This document shows, piece after piece, positions 1 through 10,045 of a DNA stretch of 64,000 nucleotides; within the stretch, counting starts at the first letter, position 1, and each line of letters starts with the position of its first letter. The notes under the pieces were generated by a model. The model was not told where the DNA came from and ran no database searches. It saw nothing but the letters and a program-made list of their open reading frames with translations. Source of the stretch: Microvirga aerilata (GTDB taxonomy: Bacteria; Pseudomonadota; Alphaproteobacteria; Rhizobiales; Beijerinckiaceae); the NCBI RefSeq assembly GCF_016743775.1, contig NZ_JAEQMY010000010.1, forward strand, positions 94,521 through 158,520, given 5' to 3'. The position numbers and the translations under genes were made by a program.

Positions 1-1
1 C

Positions 2-232
2 ATGCCGGAAATCGGCTGGGTGCTCGCCGGCGACCAGCATGGGCAGGGCTATGCGACGGAGGCCGCTCGCGCTGCCATCACCTGGGGCGAGACGCATTTC
101 GGCCCCGTGCGCACCGCCTGCATCATCGCTCCTGAGAACGGGCCGTCCATCCGCGTGGCGGAGAAATGCGGTTACCGGGAGTTCCGGCGCACCACCTACA
201 AGGACCAGCCGACGATCATGTTCGTGAGGTGA
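2..232 (+). CDS. GNAT-family N-acetyltransferase, C-terminal part (gene enters from the left edge)
   Basis: Only the last 76 codons are in the window, and the true start lies upstream. The segment carries the acetyl-CoA-binding part of the GNAT fold in RimJ/RimL-like form: a G-Q-G-Y-A-T-E-A motif (about residues 14-21), where the pyrophosphate of acetyl-CoA binds, then a conserved N-x-x-S-I-R-V-A-E-K-C-G-Y/F segment near residues 45-58. RimJ/RimL-like members transfer acetyl groups to N-terminal amines of proteins or to small amines; the substrate here cannot be told. The Met at the window edge is internal to the family and should not be read as the start. Confidence 0.85.
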   Translation: MPEIGWVLAGDQHGQGYATEAARAAITWGETHFGPVRTACIIAPENGPSIRVAEKCGYREFRRTTYKDQPTIMFVR

Positions 233-366
233 GCCGAGAAGCCCTGCTCTTGTTGACCGTCGGTACTCACAGAGTCGAGATAACCAATAAACATTGGAGC
301 ACTGTTGCGAGTAGCACTCCGCACTATGTAAGCAAATTACATTCCACATTGCTTAGAGCGTTGATC

Positions 367-1167
367 GTGCCTCAGAGAAAGAAGCTTTCTCTTCAGTGGA
401 CCACACGGTGGGCCACAGTTCTGATCCTTGCCCCGACCGCCCTACTGTTTCATGATTGGATGACTTTGACGGGCATCGTTAGCCTGTCGGCGCTTTCTGA
501 TCTCGTTTTTCATCACCTTTTCTCAAAGGCTCCCGAATTTGCCTCGGCCAATCGGGCGGCGGTCTCAGGCGAAGATGCATTTCATAAGCCAAGTAGCTCT
601 CCTGCCCTGGAATGGGATTGGCTCGGTGGAGCGATCCTGCTGCTCGTATGGGGTGATTGCTCATTCAACCTTGAGAACCCAGGCAATGATCTCTTCCAAC
701 AACGTCTCTTCTGGTTCATCTATGTCGGCTTGCCGCCTTTGCTAGCAGCCAGCACCAGGATGACAGCGCGCTGGCTGTTCCGGTGGCGCTCCCGGAGTAA
801 GACGATGTCGGGAGGCGACATGTTAGACGTGTTACTGTTTGACGGGTCAACTGAATGGATAGGGCCGATTCTCGGAATGCTCATCTGCCTGCTCTATCCT
901 CCGATTGCCAGCAACCCTCAGGCACCGCGCCTTCCGGTGCCTCTGATCCTGTGCACGCTGTTTTATGCAGCCATACATGCCGTGCTGGGCTATGCATTGG
1001 TTGTCAGCCAGCCCCCTTTCGGGATAGGCGGCCTAGCGGCGTTCTTGGGGATCATGGTCATGCTGATCCTCGCAGGATCATGTTGGGTCAGCCTGCCGGA
1101 GCATAAGTCCTTGCTGCCACCTCCGAAGCGCCGCACAGCGTCAAAGAAGCGGCGAACAGCCCATTAG
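367..1167 (+). CDS. unknown multi-pass membrane protein
   Basis: I do not recognise a family. The frame is open back to 166, inside the acetyltransferase gene. The most plausible starts are GTG at 367 (TTG at 361 is possible), giving about 266 residues. Hydrophobic stretches follow residues R-W-A-T-V-L-I-L, W-L-G-G-A-I-L-L and L-F-W-F-I-Y-V-G, with more near the C-terminus, so about six or seven membrane segments are likely. The C-terminal tail is strongly basic (K/R-rich, ending in RRTAH), which suggests a cytoplasmic end. The DNA is visibly less GC-rich than its neighbours and uses codons such as TTA, AGA and ATA that are rare nearby, so it may be acquired. No Shine-Dalgarno site clearly decides the start. 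Confidence 0.5.
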   Translation: MPQRKKLSLQWTTRWATVLILAPTALLFHDWMTLTGIVSLSALSDLVFHHLFSKAPEFASANRAAVSGEDAFHKPSSSPALEWDWLGGAILLLVWGDCSFNLENPGNDLFQQRLFWFIYVGLPPLLAASTRMTARWLFRWRSRSKTMSGGDMLDVLLFDGSTEWIGPILGMLICLLYPPIASNPQAPRLPVPLILCTLFYAAIHAVLGYALVVSQPPFGIGGLAAFLGIMVMLILAGSCWVSLPEHKSLLPPPKRRTASKKRRTAH

Positions 1168-1204
1168 CTTGTTGCCCTCGCCTCATGCTCTTTGAAGAAG
1201 CCTT

Positions 1205-1738
1205 TCACTCCCGCTCGCCTTCGATCACCTGCCGCGCCACGTCGAACCGGAAGCCGGCGCGGGCCATGGCGGCCAAGTCCTTGTCGCGATAGGGCGCGCG
1301 CTCGCCGGGCCGGAACGGCCCGAGCTTGCGGCGGCGGGCAAAGGCGCGGGCGGCCTGCTCTTCGTCGCCCTCTTCTCCCTCCAGAGCCGCCGCGATGGTG
1401 GTGCGGTCCACCCCCTTGGCGGAGAGCTTCGCCTGGATAGCCCGGGCCGAACCGCCCCGGCGCCGCAGGGTGGCGACGCGGGCCTCCGCGTAGCGGCTGT
1501 CGTCGATGAGGCCGACCCGCAGGCTTTTCGCCACCACCTCGTCGATCAGCTCGTGAAACTCGGCCGGGTCCTCGCCGCGCAGGCGGCAGCGCTTGTCCAC
1601 CTTCCGCCGCAGGACCCGGCGCAGGTTCTCGGCCGAGGAGGAATAGCGCTCAAGATAGGACATGGCGGCCCGCTGCAGATAAGCCGGGCTCACCTTGCGC
1701 GGCGGCTTCCTTTCGGGCCTGTCGCGTGGGTCGGTCAT
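1205..1738 (-). CDS. recX: RecX-type regulator of RecA
   Basis: A 177-residue protein with the RecX three-helix-repeat signature: a Y-L-E-R-Y-S-S-S-x-x-x-L-R-R-V-L-R-R-K block (residues 28-46) followed by a V-A-K-S-L-R-V-G-L-I-D-D-S-R-Y-A segment (69-84). RecX proteins bind RecA filaments and limit recombination and SOS activity. The ATG at 1738 overlaps the TGA of the upstream PAP2 gene in an ATGA arrangement, so the two are translationally coupled. The tract upstream in this frame belongs to the PAP2 gene read out of frame. recX usually sits near recA or alaS; the PAP2 partner here is unusual. Confidence 0.85.
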   Translation of the reverse strand: MTDPRDRPERKPPRKVSPAYLQRAAMSYLERYSSSAENLRRVLRRKVDKRCRLRGEDPAEFHELIDEVVAKSLRVGLIDDSRYAEARVATLRRRGGSARAIQAKLSAKGVDRTTIAAALEGEEGDEEQAARAFARRRKLGPFRPGERAPYRDKDLAAMARAGFRFDVARQVIEGERE

Positions 1739-2538
1739 GATTCCTTCGCGTCGGATGCCCGCGTGTGCTCGCCCGGCTTCTCCACCTGTCCCTGCCGCTG
1801 CAGCTGCAACGCCACAAACCAGCACAGGGCTGCCCAGGCGGCGCCGACGGACCATCCGGCGAGCACGTCGCTCGGCCAGTGAACGCCGAGATAGACGCGG
1901 CTCACGCCCACGAGCAGGGTCATGACGATGGCCAGTCCCATGATGAAGGCGCTGACGCGTCGGCTCTTCTCCACGCGGGCGAGCAAGGCGCCCAGGGTCA
2001 GATAGGTGATGGCGGACATCATCGCATGGCCGCTCGGGAAGCTGGCCGTGTAAACCCTGGTCGCATGGGGCACGAGATCCGGCCGCGGCCGCTCGAAGCC
2101 GAGTTTCAGGCCAGTGGAAATGAGGGTGCCGCCGACGATGGCGACCAGCACCAGTAGGGCTGCGCCGCGCTTTCCCGCCATGAGCAGATAGGTGACCGTC
2201 GCCAGGGTGAGAAGCGTCAGGATCGCGTAGCCGCCAAGCCCCGTGAAGTCCCGCGCCGACTCCTCCAGCCAGGAGGGCCCGAGGGGATTGGCCGGGTTCT
2301 GGGGATCGCGCAGGGCGAGCAGGAGCTGGCGGTCGAAGGTGTGCGTCTCGCCTTCCTGCACCTCGTCGGCCAGTGCGATGAAGGCCCAGGCGAAGAAACC
2401 GCAGGCGGAAACCGACAGCAACGGGCCGATTTCGTTGAGACGCAGGCGAAGCCACAGGCGCGTGGCGGGGGCAATGAGCGTGTTCATGGTCGCATCAGAT
2501 AGGGGCTTGAGCGTGTCTGGCGAGAGCCAAGCACTCAT
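1735..2538 (-). CDS. PAP2-family membrane phosphatase
   Basis: A 267-residue integral membrane protein with the three PAP2 motifs in order: K-x6-R-P within KLGFERPRP, then P-S-G-H (SFPSGHAM), then S-R-x5-H-x3-D within SRVYLGVHWPSD. The histidines and arginines form the vanadium-chloroperoxidase-like active site. Members dephosphorylate lipids such as undecaprenyl pyrophosphate or phosphatidic acid at the periplasmic face. Five to six membrane helices can be seen. The ATG at 2538 is chosen; a second in-frame ATG lies 17 codons on (2487). The stop overlaps the recX start. Which lipid is used cannot be told. Confidence 0.88.
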   Translation of the reverse strand: MSAWLSPDTLKPLSDATMNTLIAPATRLWLRLRLNEIGPLLSVSACGFFAWAFIALADEVQEGETHTFDRQLLLALRDPQNPANPLGPSWLEESARDFTGLGGYAILTLLTLATVTYLLMAGKRGAALLVLVAIVGGTLISTGLKLGFERPRPDLVPHATRVYTASFPSGHAMMSAITYLTLGALLARVEKSRRVSAFIMGLAIVMTLLVGVSRVYLGVHWPSDVLAGWSVGAAWAALCWFVALQLQRQGQVEKPGEHTRASDAKES

Positions 2539-2551
2539 GGCGATCCGCTAG

Positions 2552-2648
2552 GTCATCCCTGGCGACCCCAGGGCGGGAAGGGGATCCACTCCCATGCGTG
2601 GTGCTATGGATTCCCTTCCCCTCCGCTAACGCTCCGGCCGGGAATGAC
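2552..2648. repeat. intergenic repeat family A, copy 1
   Basis: About 97 bp starting GTCATCCC and ending GGGAATGAC, so the termini are inverted repeats. Inside it has the core GGGAAGGGGATCCAC and, 20 bases on, GTGCTATG followed by TTCCCTTCCC. A second copy follows 47 bp downstream and further copies lie at 20789-20956. Confidence 0.7.
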
Positions 2649-2695
2649 ACGGAGGGTGAGCAACGGCGGCAGAACCACGAGGTCGGCACCACCCT

Positions 2696-2788
2696 GTCAT
2701 CCCCGCGAACGAAGTGAGGGAAGGGGATCCACCCACATGCGCAGTGCTATGCGTTTCCTTCCCGACCTGCGCTCCGCCCAGGAATGAC
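2696..2788. repeat. intergenic repeat family A, copy 2
   Basis: About 93 bp with the same landmarks in the same order as the copy at 2552-2648: GTCATCCC at the left end, GGGAAGGGGATCCAC, CATGCGCAGTGCTATG, a TTTCCTTCCC arm, and GGAATGAC at the right end. The two form a direct tandem pair just past the end of the YcaQ-type gene. Confidence 0.7.
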
Positions 2789-2806
2789 TCTGCGGCCGTG
2801 CTGATC

Positions 2807-3997
2807 TCAAAGCCCCAGCCTCTTCCGCCACTCGTTCGGCGCAGTGACGCTGCCGAGATTGAGCCACCCGGCCATCAGGCGAAGCTCGTCGCCGAGGGCC
2901 GGTGCGATCTCCTCCGGCGGAACGGAGGCCTCCGGGTGGATCGAGTGCACGATGAGATTGCCCGCCGCACGGTCCGCCTTGAGGTCGACGCGGGCGACGA
3001 TTTTTTCGCCGAGCACGAAGGGCAGGCAGTAATAGCCGAATTCCCGTTTCTCGGCCGGGGTGTAGATCTCGATGCGGTAGCGGAAATCGAACAGGCGCTC
3101 CGTGCGTGTGCGCTCCCAGACGATGGGGTCGAAGGGCGACACCAGCGCCCGCGCCTCGACGCGCCGCGGGATCTTGGCCTCCGGATCGAGATAGACCGGA
3201 CCCCAGCCCTCGACCGTGACAGGGATGAGATCGCCCGCCTCCACCAGTTCGGGAATGCGGGCCTTCGTATCCTTCGGCTCCAGGCGGAAATAGTCGCGCA
3301 GGCAACGCTCGGACGCGATGCCGAGCGCCCGAATGGAGAGCCGCAGGAGTTCGCGCTGCGCCTCGTCTGCGGAAGGCGTCGGCGCGTTCAGGATGTCGGA
3401 GGGCAGAGCCCGCTCCGGCAGGTCGTAGATGCGCTCGAAGCCGCGCCGTGTGGCGGTGGTGACCTCGCCTGCCCAGAACAGCCATTCCAGCGCGCGCTTG
3501 CCGTCGCTCCAGCCCCACCAGGAGCCCTTTCCCTTGCCGCCGATCGAGAGTTCGCCTGCACCGATCGGCCCGCGTGTCTCGATCTCGCAGCGCACCTCCT
3601 CGATGAAGGCGCGCTTCTCCTGCCCGAAGCGGGCGAGCCCGCCGTAGATGCCCTCGCCCTGCCGCGCGCGCTCCATGCGCCAGCGGAAGAGGGGATGCAG
3701 GTCGAGCCGGATCAGGGAGGCCTCGTGGCCCCAGTATTCAAAGGTCTCGCGCCTCCTCGGGTGGTAGGCGGTCTTTTCGAGAAGCCCACGGTCATAGGCG
3801 CCGATCCGCGAGAAAAGCGGCATGTAGTGGGCCCGCACCAGCACGTTGACCGAATCGATCTGGAGCAGGTGCGAGCGCCCCAGCACGCGGCTCAGGTGGC
3901 GCTTGGTCGCGGCTTCGGGGCGGCGTTCGAGGAAGCCCTGGGCGGCGAGGGCAACGCGACGCGCTTGGGCGAGGGAGAGATGGGTGCGAGGTGCCAT
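2807..3997 (-). CDS. YcaQ/AlkX-type winged-helix DNA glycosylase (HTH_42)
   Basis: A 396-residue protein with the HTH_42 architecture: an N-terminal helical segment, then winged-helix domains, with L-x-Q-I-D-S-V-N-V at residues 45-52. The Q46-x-D48 pair matches the QxD catalytic motif of the YcaQ/AlkX branch, as opposed to QxQ in AlkZ. Known members unhook interstrand crosslinks or excise bulky alkylated bases. Other conserved pieces are the Y-W-G-H-E-A-S-L motif (about 88-95) and S-P-F-D-P-I-V-W-x-R near 289-298. The ATG at 3997 fits the family N-terminus. The gene stands alone between repeats and the MFS gene. Confidence 0.85.
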   Translation of the reverse strand: MAPRTHLSLAQARRVALAAQGFLERRPEAATKRHLSRVLGRSHLLQIDSVNVLVRAHYMPLFSRIGAYDRGLLEKTAYHPRRRETFEYWGHEASLIRLDLHPLFRWRMERARQGEGIYGGLARFGQEKRAFIEEVRCEIETRGPIGAGELSIGGKGKGSWWGWSDGKRALEWLFWAGEVTTATRRGFERIYDLPERALPSDILNAPTPSADEAQRELLRLSIRALGIASERCLRDYFRLEPKDTKARIPELVEAGDLIPVTVEGWGPVYLDPEAKIPRRVEARALVSPFDPIVWERTRTERLFDFRYRIEIYTPAEKREFGYYCLPFVLGEKIVARVDLKADRAAGNLIVHSIHPEASVPPEEIAPALGDELRLMAGWLNLGSVTAPNEWRKRLGL

Positions 3998-4195
3998 GGG
4001 CGAACATTACAGGAACGATCCTGCCGGATGCCAGACCCTAGCCCTGTATGGAATGGTGCAATGCTGCGGAACCTGTGGATGGCTCCCGGGTTTAAGCTCG
4101 CTCGTCAGCCGGAACGCATACCCGCCCTGCGGCCCGGGCGAGGACAAAGCTGCTCCTCGTCCCCTAGATGGGCTTGCCGGAACACGACGGACACG

Positions 4196-5698
4196 ATGGA
4201 TCAATCAACCAACGAGACGCTTCGGGGCAGCCCGACACCCGCCTTGAGCCATGCCGAGATCCGCACGATCATCGTCGGCGTTCTCCTGGCCATGTTCCTG
4301 GCGGCCTTGGACCAGACCATCATCGCGACGGCGCTGCCGACGATCGGCCGTGAGCTGGGCGATCTGGAGCACCTGCCCTGGATCGTGACGGTTTATCTCC
4401 TGACCTCCACGGCCGTGACGCCGCTCTACGGCAAGCTCAGCGATTCCTATGGCCGCCGCGTCATCATGCTGATCGGCATCGTGGTCTTCATCGCCGGATC
4501 CATCGCCTGCGCGCTCGCGCCCACGATGTTTTTCCTCATCCTGGCCCGGGGCATCCAGGGCATCGGCGGCGGGGGGCTGATCGCGCTGGCGCAGACCATC
4601 ATCGCCGACATCGTGCCGCCGCGGGAGCGCGGGCGCTATCAGGTCTACTTCGCCAGCGTGTTCATGACCTCGAGCCTCCTCGGGCCGGTGCTGGGCGGCT
4701 ATTTTGCCGAGCACCTGCACTGGTCGGCGATCTTCTGGATCAACCTGCCGCTCGGGCTCGTGGCCTTCGCCATCGCGTTCCGCAGCCTGAAAAAGCTCCC
4801 GCGCTTCGAGCGACCGCACAGGCTCGACCTCCTGGGAGCCGTTCTTCTGGTAACGGCGACCGTGGCGCTGCTCTTGAGCCTGAGCTGGGGCGGGATCCGC
4901 TTTCCCTGGGGCTCGCTGCCGATCTTGGGCCTTTTTGCCGTCTCTCTGGTGCTCTGGGGGCTGTTTGCGGCGCGCATGCGTCTGGCGCCCGAGCCGCTGA
5001 TCCCACCGGGCGTGCTGCACAATCCCGTGGTGCGCATGGGGGTGCTCGCCGCCTGCTTCGGCATGGGCACCTATATCGGGCTTACCATCTACCTGCCGGT
5101 CTATTTCGAGGCGGTGCGCGGCCTCTCGGCGAGCCTGTCGGGCCTGGCGCTCATTCCGCTCATGGCCGGAACGGTGGTGGGCGCAACCCTGTCCGGCCGC
5201 ACCATGGCGAAGGTGAAGCACTACAAGCGGCTTCCCATCGCGGGCCTTCTGGTGGCCATGGCGGCCACCGGGGTGCTCGTGGTCTACGGCCAAGCCCTGT
5301 CCATCACCGCCGTCGAGGTCGTCCTGGCCGTCATCAGCGTCGGCCTGGGCACGCTCCTGCCCGTGACCATGGTCACCACCCAGAACGCGGTGGCCTCCCA
5401 CGAGATGGGAACCGCGACGGGCACGGCCAACTTCTTCCGCTCGCTCGGCGGCGCCTTCATCGTGGCAATCTTCGGTGCCATCGTGCTCAGCGGATCGGGC
5501 CTGAGCGGGGCTGCGAGCTTCGAAGCTCTGGGCGCTGCGGCGTCCGCGAGCGGCATCAATCTCGGGGATGTCTTCAGCTACGTATTCCTGGCGGCCCTCG
5601 TCGGCTTCGGGCTGGCGCTCGCCTTCCTGCTGGCCCTGGAGGAGCGGCCCCTGCGCGGCAGCGCCGTGAAGGCTGCCGAAGCGGCCGCGGCCGACTGA
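4196..5698 (+). CDS. DHA2-type MFS drug efflux transporter (14 membrane segments)
   Basis: A 500-residue major facilitator of the EmrB/QacA (DHA2) family. Motif A appears as G-K-L-S-D-S-Y-G-R-R after the second helix, motif C as G-P-V-L-G-G-Y in helix 5, and the family's L-D-x-T-I-x-A-T-A-L-P in helix 1. Members expel drugs, dyes or organic acids using proton-motive force. The open frame runs back to 2714 but that part is antisense to the YcaQ-type gene. The ATG at 4196 puts a short hydrophilic leader before helix 1 and is preferred, although no good ribosome site precedes it. No membrane-fusion partner is next to it. Confidence 0.9.
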   Translation: MDQSTNETLRGSPTPALSHAEIRTIIVGVLLAMFLAALDQTIIATALPTIGRELGDLEHLPWIVTVYLLTSTAVTPLYGKLSDSYGRRVIMLIGIVVFIAGSIACALAPTMFFLILARGIQGIGGGGLIALAQTIIADIVPPRERGRYQVYFASVFMTSSLLGPVLGGYFAEHLHWSAIFWINLPLGLVAFAIAFRSLKKLPRFERPHRLDLLGAVLLVTATVALLLSLSWGGIRFPWGSLPILGLFAVSLVLWGLFAARMRLAPEPLIPPGVLHNPVVRMGVLAACFGMGTYIGLTIYLPVYFEAVRGLSASLSGLALIPLMAGTVVGATLSGRTMAKVKHYKRLPIAGLLVAMAATGVLVVYGQALSITAVEVVLAVISVGLGTLLPVTMVTTQNAVASHEMGTATGTANFFRSLGGAFIVAIFGAIVLSGSGLSGAASFEALGAAASASGINLGDVFSYVFLAALVGFGLALAFLLALEERPLRGSAVKAAEAAAAD

Positions 5699-5929
5699 TC
5701 AGCCCCGGTTCCGGAAGCGCAGGAAAAGCAGCACGAGGGCGAAGATGATGATCAGCCCCGAGATCATCATGCCGAAGACCCCGAAGGCCCCTTCCGCCCG
5801 CTCCGTGCCGGGCGGAACCGCCTGCGTTCCGGCCGCGCCCTCGCCCGGGCTCATCGGCTGACCCGTGCCCTGCACCCGGAGGACAGGGGACTCGTCGGCG
5901 ATTCGGGTGGCAGGGGCAGGGATCGGCAT
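5699..5929 (-). CDS. small single-span membrane protein, unknown
   Basis: A 76-residue protein with a Pro/Gly-rich hydrophilic N-terminal half and one clear membrane segment near the C-terminus (V-F-G-M-M-I-S-G-L-I-I-I-F-A-L-V-L-L-F-L) ending in R-F-R-N-R-G. It is probably tail-anchored with its basic end inside. The stop codon directly abuts the stop of the convergent MFS gene. No family recognised. Support is the hydrophobic-then-basic layout and the use of the whole gap between neighbours. Confidence 0.55.
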   Translation of the reverse strand: MPIPAPATRIADESPVLRVQGTGQPMSPGEGAAGTQAVPPGTERAEGAFGVFGMMISGLIIIFALVLLFLRFRNRG

Positions 5930-6094
5930 CTTTCATCCTGGGAGCGTCTGTCGGGGATTAATGATCCTCTCCGGCCCAGGTTTCCTTGGGTCTGCGGCGT
6001 CATGCCTGGGGATAGCCCCTCTCGCCTGTGGAGAGCTTCGCATCCGTCGGCACTTTCCTAGGCTTTGCCGTGTTAGGACCAAGCTGGATTTCGC

Positions 6095-6191
6095 GCATCG
6101 TGCGGCCCTTCGGGTCCGCTCCGAACGATGCGCTTGGAAGAATGAGCATCGGATAACCCCAAAAGTGCCTTCCACTTTCGGGTCCGATGCT
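6095..6191. repeat. two-hairpin intergenic repeat, family B copy 1
   Basis: Two adjacent inverted repeats. The first pairs GCGCATCGT (6095-6103) with ACGATGCGC (6126-6134). The second begins GAGCATCGGA (6144) and ends TCCGATGC (6183-6190), enclosing CCAAAAGTG facing CACTTTCGG. The same two-hairpin structure precedes ubiE at 45579-45691. The unit sits just upstream of the HerA-like ATPase gene. Confidence 0.7.
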
Positions 6192-6213
6192 TTCGATCGT
6201 GCGAGGGAGGCTG

Positions 6214-7773
6214 ATGAAGGCTGGCATCGACATGGGACAGGTGTCCTCGGGAGGGTTGTCCCCCGCCCCTGGAGGACAATCGGCTCTGCTCGATCTGGAA
6301 GAGCTTCTGGCGACGCGTCTGCTCGTCCAGGGCAATTCCGGCTCCGGCAAGTCGCATCTCCTGCGCCGCCTTCTCGAGCAGAGCGCCAACCTCGTCCAGC
6401 AGGCCATCATCGACCCAGAGGGCGATTTCGTCACGCTCGCCGACCGGTTCGGCCATGTGGTGGTGGATGCCTCCCGCAGCGAGGGCGACCTCCAGCGCAT
6501 CGCCGCTCGCGTGCGCCAGCACCGGGTCTCCGTGGTGCTGAGCCTGGAAGGCCTCGACGCAGAGGCGCAGATGCGGTGTGCTGCGGCCTTTCTCGGCGGC
6601 CTCTTCGATGCGGAGCGCGACTACTGGTACCCCATGCTGGTGGTGGTGGACGAAGCGCAGCTCTTTGCGCCGGCCGCCGCAGGCGACGTGTCGGATGAGG
6701 CGAGAAAGGTCTCGCTGGGCGCCATGACCAACCTCATGTGCCGCGGCCGCAAGCGGGGGCTGGCCGGCATCATCGCCACCCAGCGCCTCGCCAAGCTCGC
6801 CAAGAACGTGGCGGCGGAGGCCTCCAACTTTCTCATGGGCCGCACCTTCCTCGACATCGACATGGCGCGCGCCGCCGACCTGTTGGGCATGGAGCGCCGC
6901 CAGGCCGAGATGTTCCGCGACCTCGAGCGCGGGCACTTCGTGGCCTTGGGTCCCGCCCTTTCGCGCCGCCCGCTGCCCATCCGCATCGGCGAGGTCGAAA
7001 CCTCCACCCGCAGCGGCTCCTTCAAGCTGATGCCGTTGCCGGAGCAGCCGAAGGAAGAAGCCCGCGACCTCATCTTCAAGGCGGGCGAGGACGAGCCCGC
7101 CCGCCCGGTCATGCCGCGCCGCGCCCCTCCACCGCCGCCGGCTCCCTCCACCAACGATCTCCTGGCCCAGCTCGCCCGCACGCGCCCTGCCGCAGCACCC
7201 GAGCCGCAGGCGGAGGAGACCGCGCAGTCGAAAGCCGAGCGCGAGGCGGCGCTTAACACGATCCTGCGCGAGATCATGGACGATCCCGAAGCCGCCTTCC
7301 GCTCGGTCGCCGTGCTCTACCAGGATTTCCTCGTGCGCTGCCGCATCCGGCGCGTGGCCGGCGAGCCCTTGAACCTGCCCGCCTTCCGCCGCCGCCTGGC
7401 GGTGGCCCGCGCCGGCGTCGACACGGCAACCGCCGAGGGCTCCGAATGGGACCGCGCCGTGGCCTTCGCGGGCGAACTCACCGAGGACATCCAGGGCATC
7501 TACCTGCTCATCGCCCGCGCCGCCATGGAAGGCTCGCCCTGCCCGCCGGACGGCGAGATTGCGCGGGCCTGCGGAAGCCGCTCGCCGGGCCGGGCGCGCC
7601 GCCTCATCGCCTATATGGAGAGCCGCAACGTGGTCGTGACCCGCAACGATCCGCGCGGGCTTCGCATCATCGCGCTCCCCGATCTTGGGTGGGAGACGGC
7701 TCCGGGCGATCCGAACGCTTTTGAAGAGCCGCAAGGTCCGGCCGAGACGCGGGATCTGTTTGCGGTGGGGTAG
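6214..7773 (+). CDS. HerA/VirB4-like P-loop ATPase
   Basis: A protein of about 519 residues with a Walker A G-N-S-G-S-G-K-S close to its N-terminus, Walker B L-V-V-V-D-E-A-Q, and a G-I-I-A-T-Q-R sensor-like stretch, which is the layout of the DUF87/HerA-FtsK clade. A long Pro/Ala-rich linker follows, then a C-terminal domain of unknown type. HerA relatives drive DNA translocation or act as hexameric motors in DNA-end processing. No nurA-like nuclease, SIR2 or methylase is next to it, so no defence role can be claimed. The ATG at 6214 follows GGGAGG closely; an upstream ATG at 6187 lies inside the family B repeat and is less likely. Confidence 0.75.
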   Translation: MKAGIDMGQVSSGGLSPAPGGQSALLDLEELLATRLLVQGNSGSGKSHLLRRLLEQSANLVQQAIIDPEGDFVTLADRFGHVVVDASRSEGDLQRIAARVRQHRVSVVLSLEGLDAEAQMRCAAAFLGGLFDAERDYWYPMLVVVDEAQLFAPAAAGDVSDEARKVSLGAMTNLMCRGRKRGLAGIIATQRLAKLAKNVAAEASNFLMGRTFLDIDMARAADLLGMERRQAEMFRDLERGHFVALGPALSRRPLPIRIGEVETSTRSGSFKLMPLPEQPKEEARDLIFKAGEDEPARPVMPRRAPPPPPAPSTNDLLAQLARTRPAAAPEPQAEETAQSKAEREAALNTILREIMDDPEAAFRSVAVLYQDFLVRCRIRRVAGEPLNLPAFRRRLAVARAGVDTATAEGSEWDRAVAFAGELTEDIQGIYLLIARAAMEGSPCPPDGEIARACGSRSPGRARRLIAYMESRNVVVTRNDPRGLRIIALPDLGWETAPGDPNAFEEPQGPAETRDLFAVG

Positions 7774-7951
7774 TTCCCTCATCGCGGGGAGCTGAGGCGG
7801 CCCAAGCTCTCATGGACCTCAGGCACACGGAAGCCCGCTGATGCCATCCATCAATTAATTTGCAGGGCGATCGTCACCCCAACAACAAAGAGTGTTGCAT
7901 CATTGCGCCTTTGCCCCATCTGAGTCGGGCCTAAGACCGTGAGATGCACCG

Positions 7952-9804
<1,853 letters not shown>

Positions 9805-9805
<1 letters not shown>

Positions 9806-9828
9806 AACGGTGGGGCACCGTTTCCTTT
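9805..9828 (+). terminator. probable intrinsic terminator of the ABC exporter gene
   Basis: An 8-bp perfect stem, AAACGGTG (9805-9812) with CACCGTTT (9816-9823), and a three-base loop, followed by a T-rich tail. It starts on the last base of the stop codon. Confidence 0.55.
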
Positions 9829-9877
9829 CCCCTTGCGGGGATGGTGCGGCTGGGTGAGGCCTGAAACCAGCATGCCG

Positions 9878-9903
9878 CTTCTCCCTCTTCCACACGGGAG
9901 AAG
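9878..9903. repeat. short palindrome CTTCTCCC-N10-GGGAGAAG
   Basis: A perfect 8-bp inverted repeat with a 10-base loop in the 240-bp gap before the M20 gene. Hairpins of this type recur between genes in this bacterial order; only one copy is seen here. Confidence 0.45.
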
Positions 9904-10045
9904 GGAGGCGCTGCAGCCGCCTCGCGCAAACGCCGTAAGGGCAGGGAGGCATAGCTTGCAACTTCGTTCCGCCTTTCGCCATCACGCGATCATGGATTAT
10001 GGATTATGGTCGCGCCTTTCCGATCACCACGAGTTTTGAAACATC

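Noticed and set aside
2552..2788. CRISPR-like array
   Set aside because: Only two copies with palindromic ends and no uniform spacers; no cas genes in the window.
2714..4195. Long plus-strand frame continuing upstream of the MFS gene
   Set aside because: It is antisense to the YcaQ-type gene, which has clear family motifs. The high GC content keeps shadow frames open.
6214..7773. HerA-NurA defence system
   Set aside because: No nuclease or other defence gene is adjacent; only the ATPase is present.
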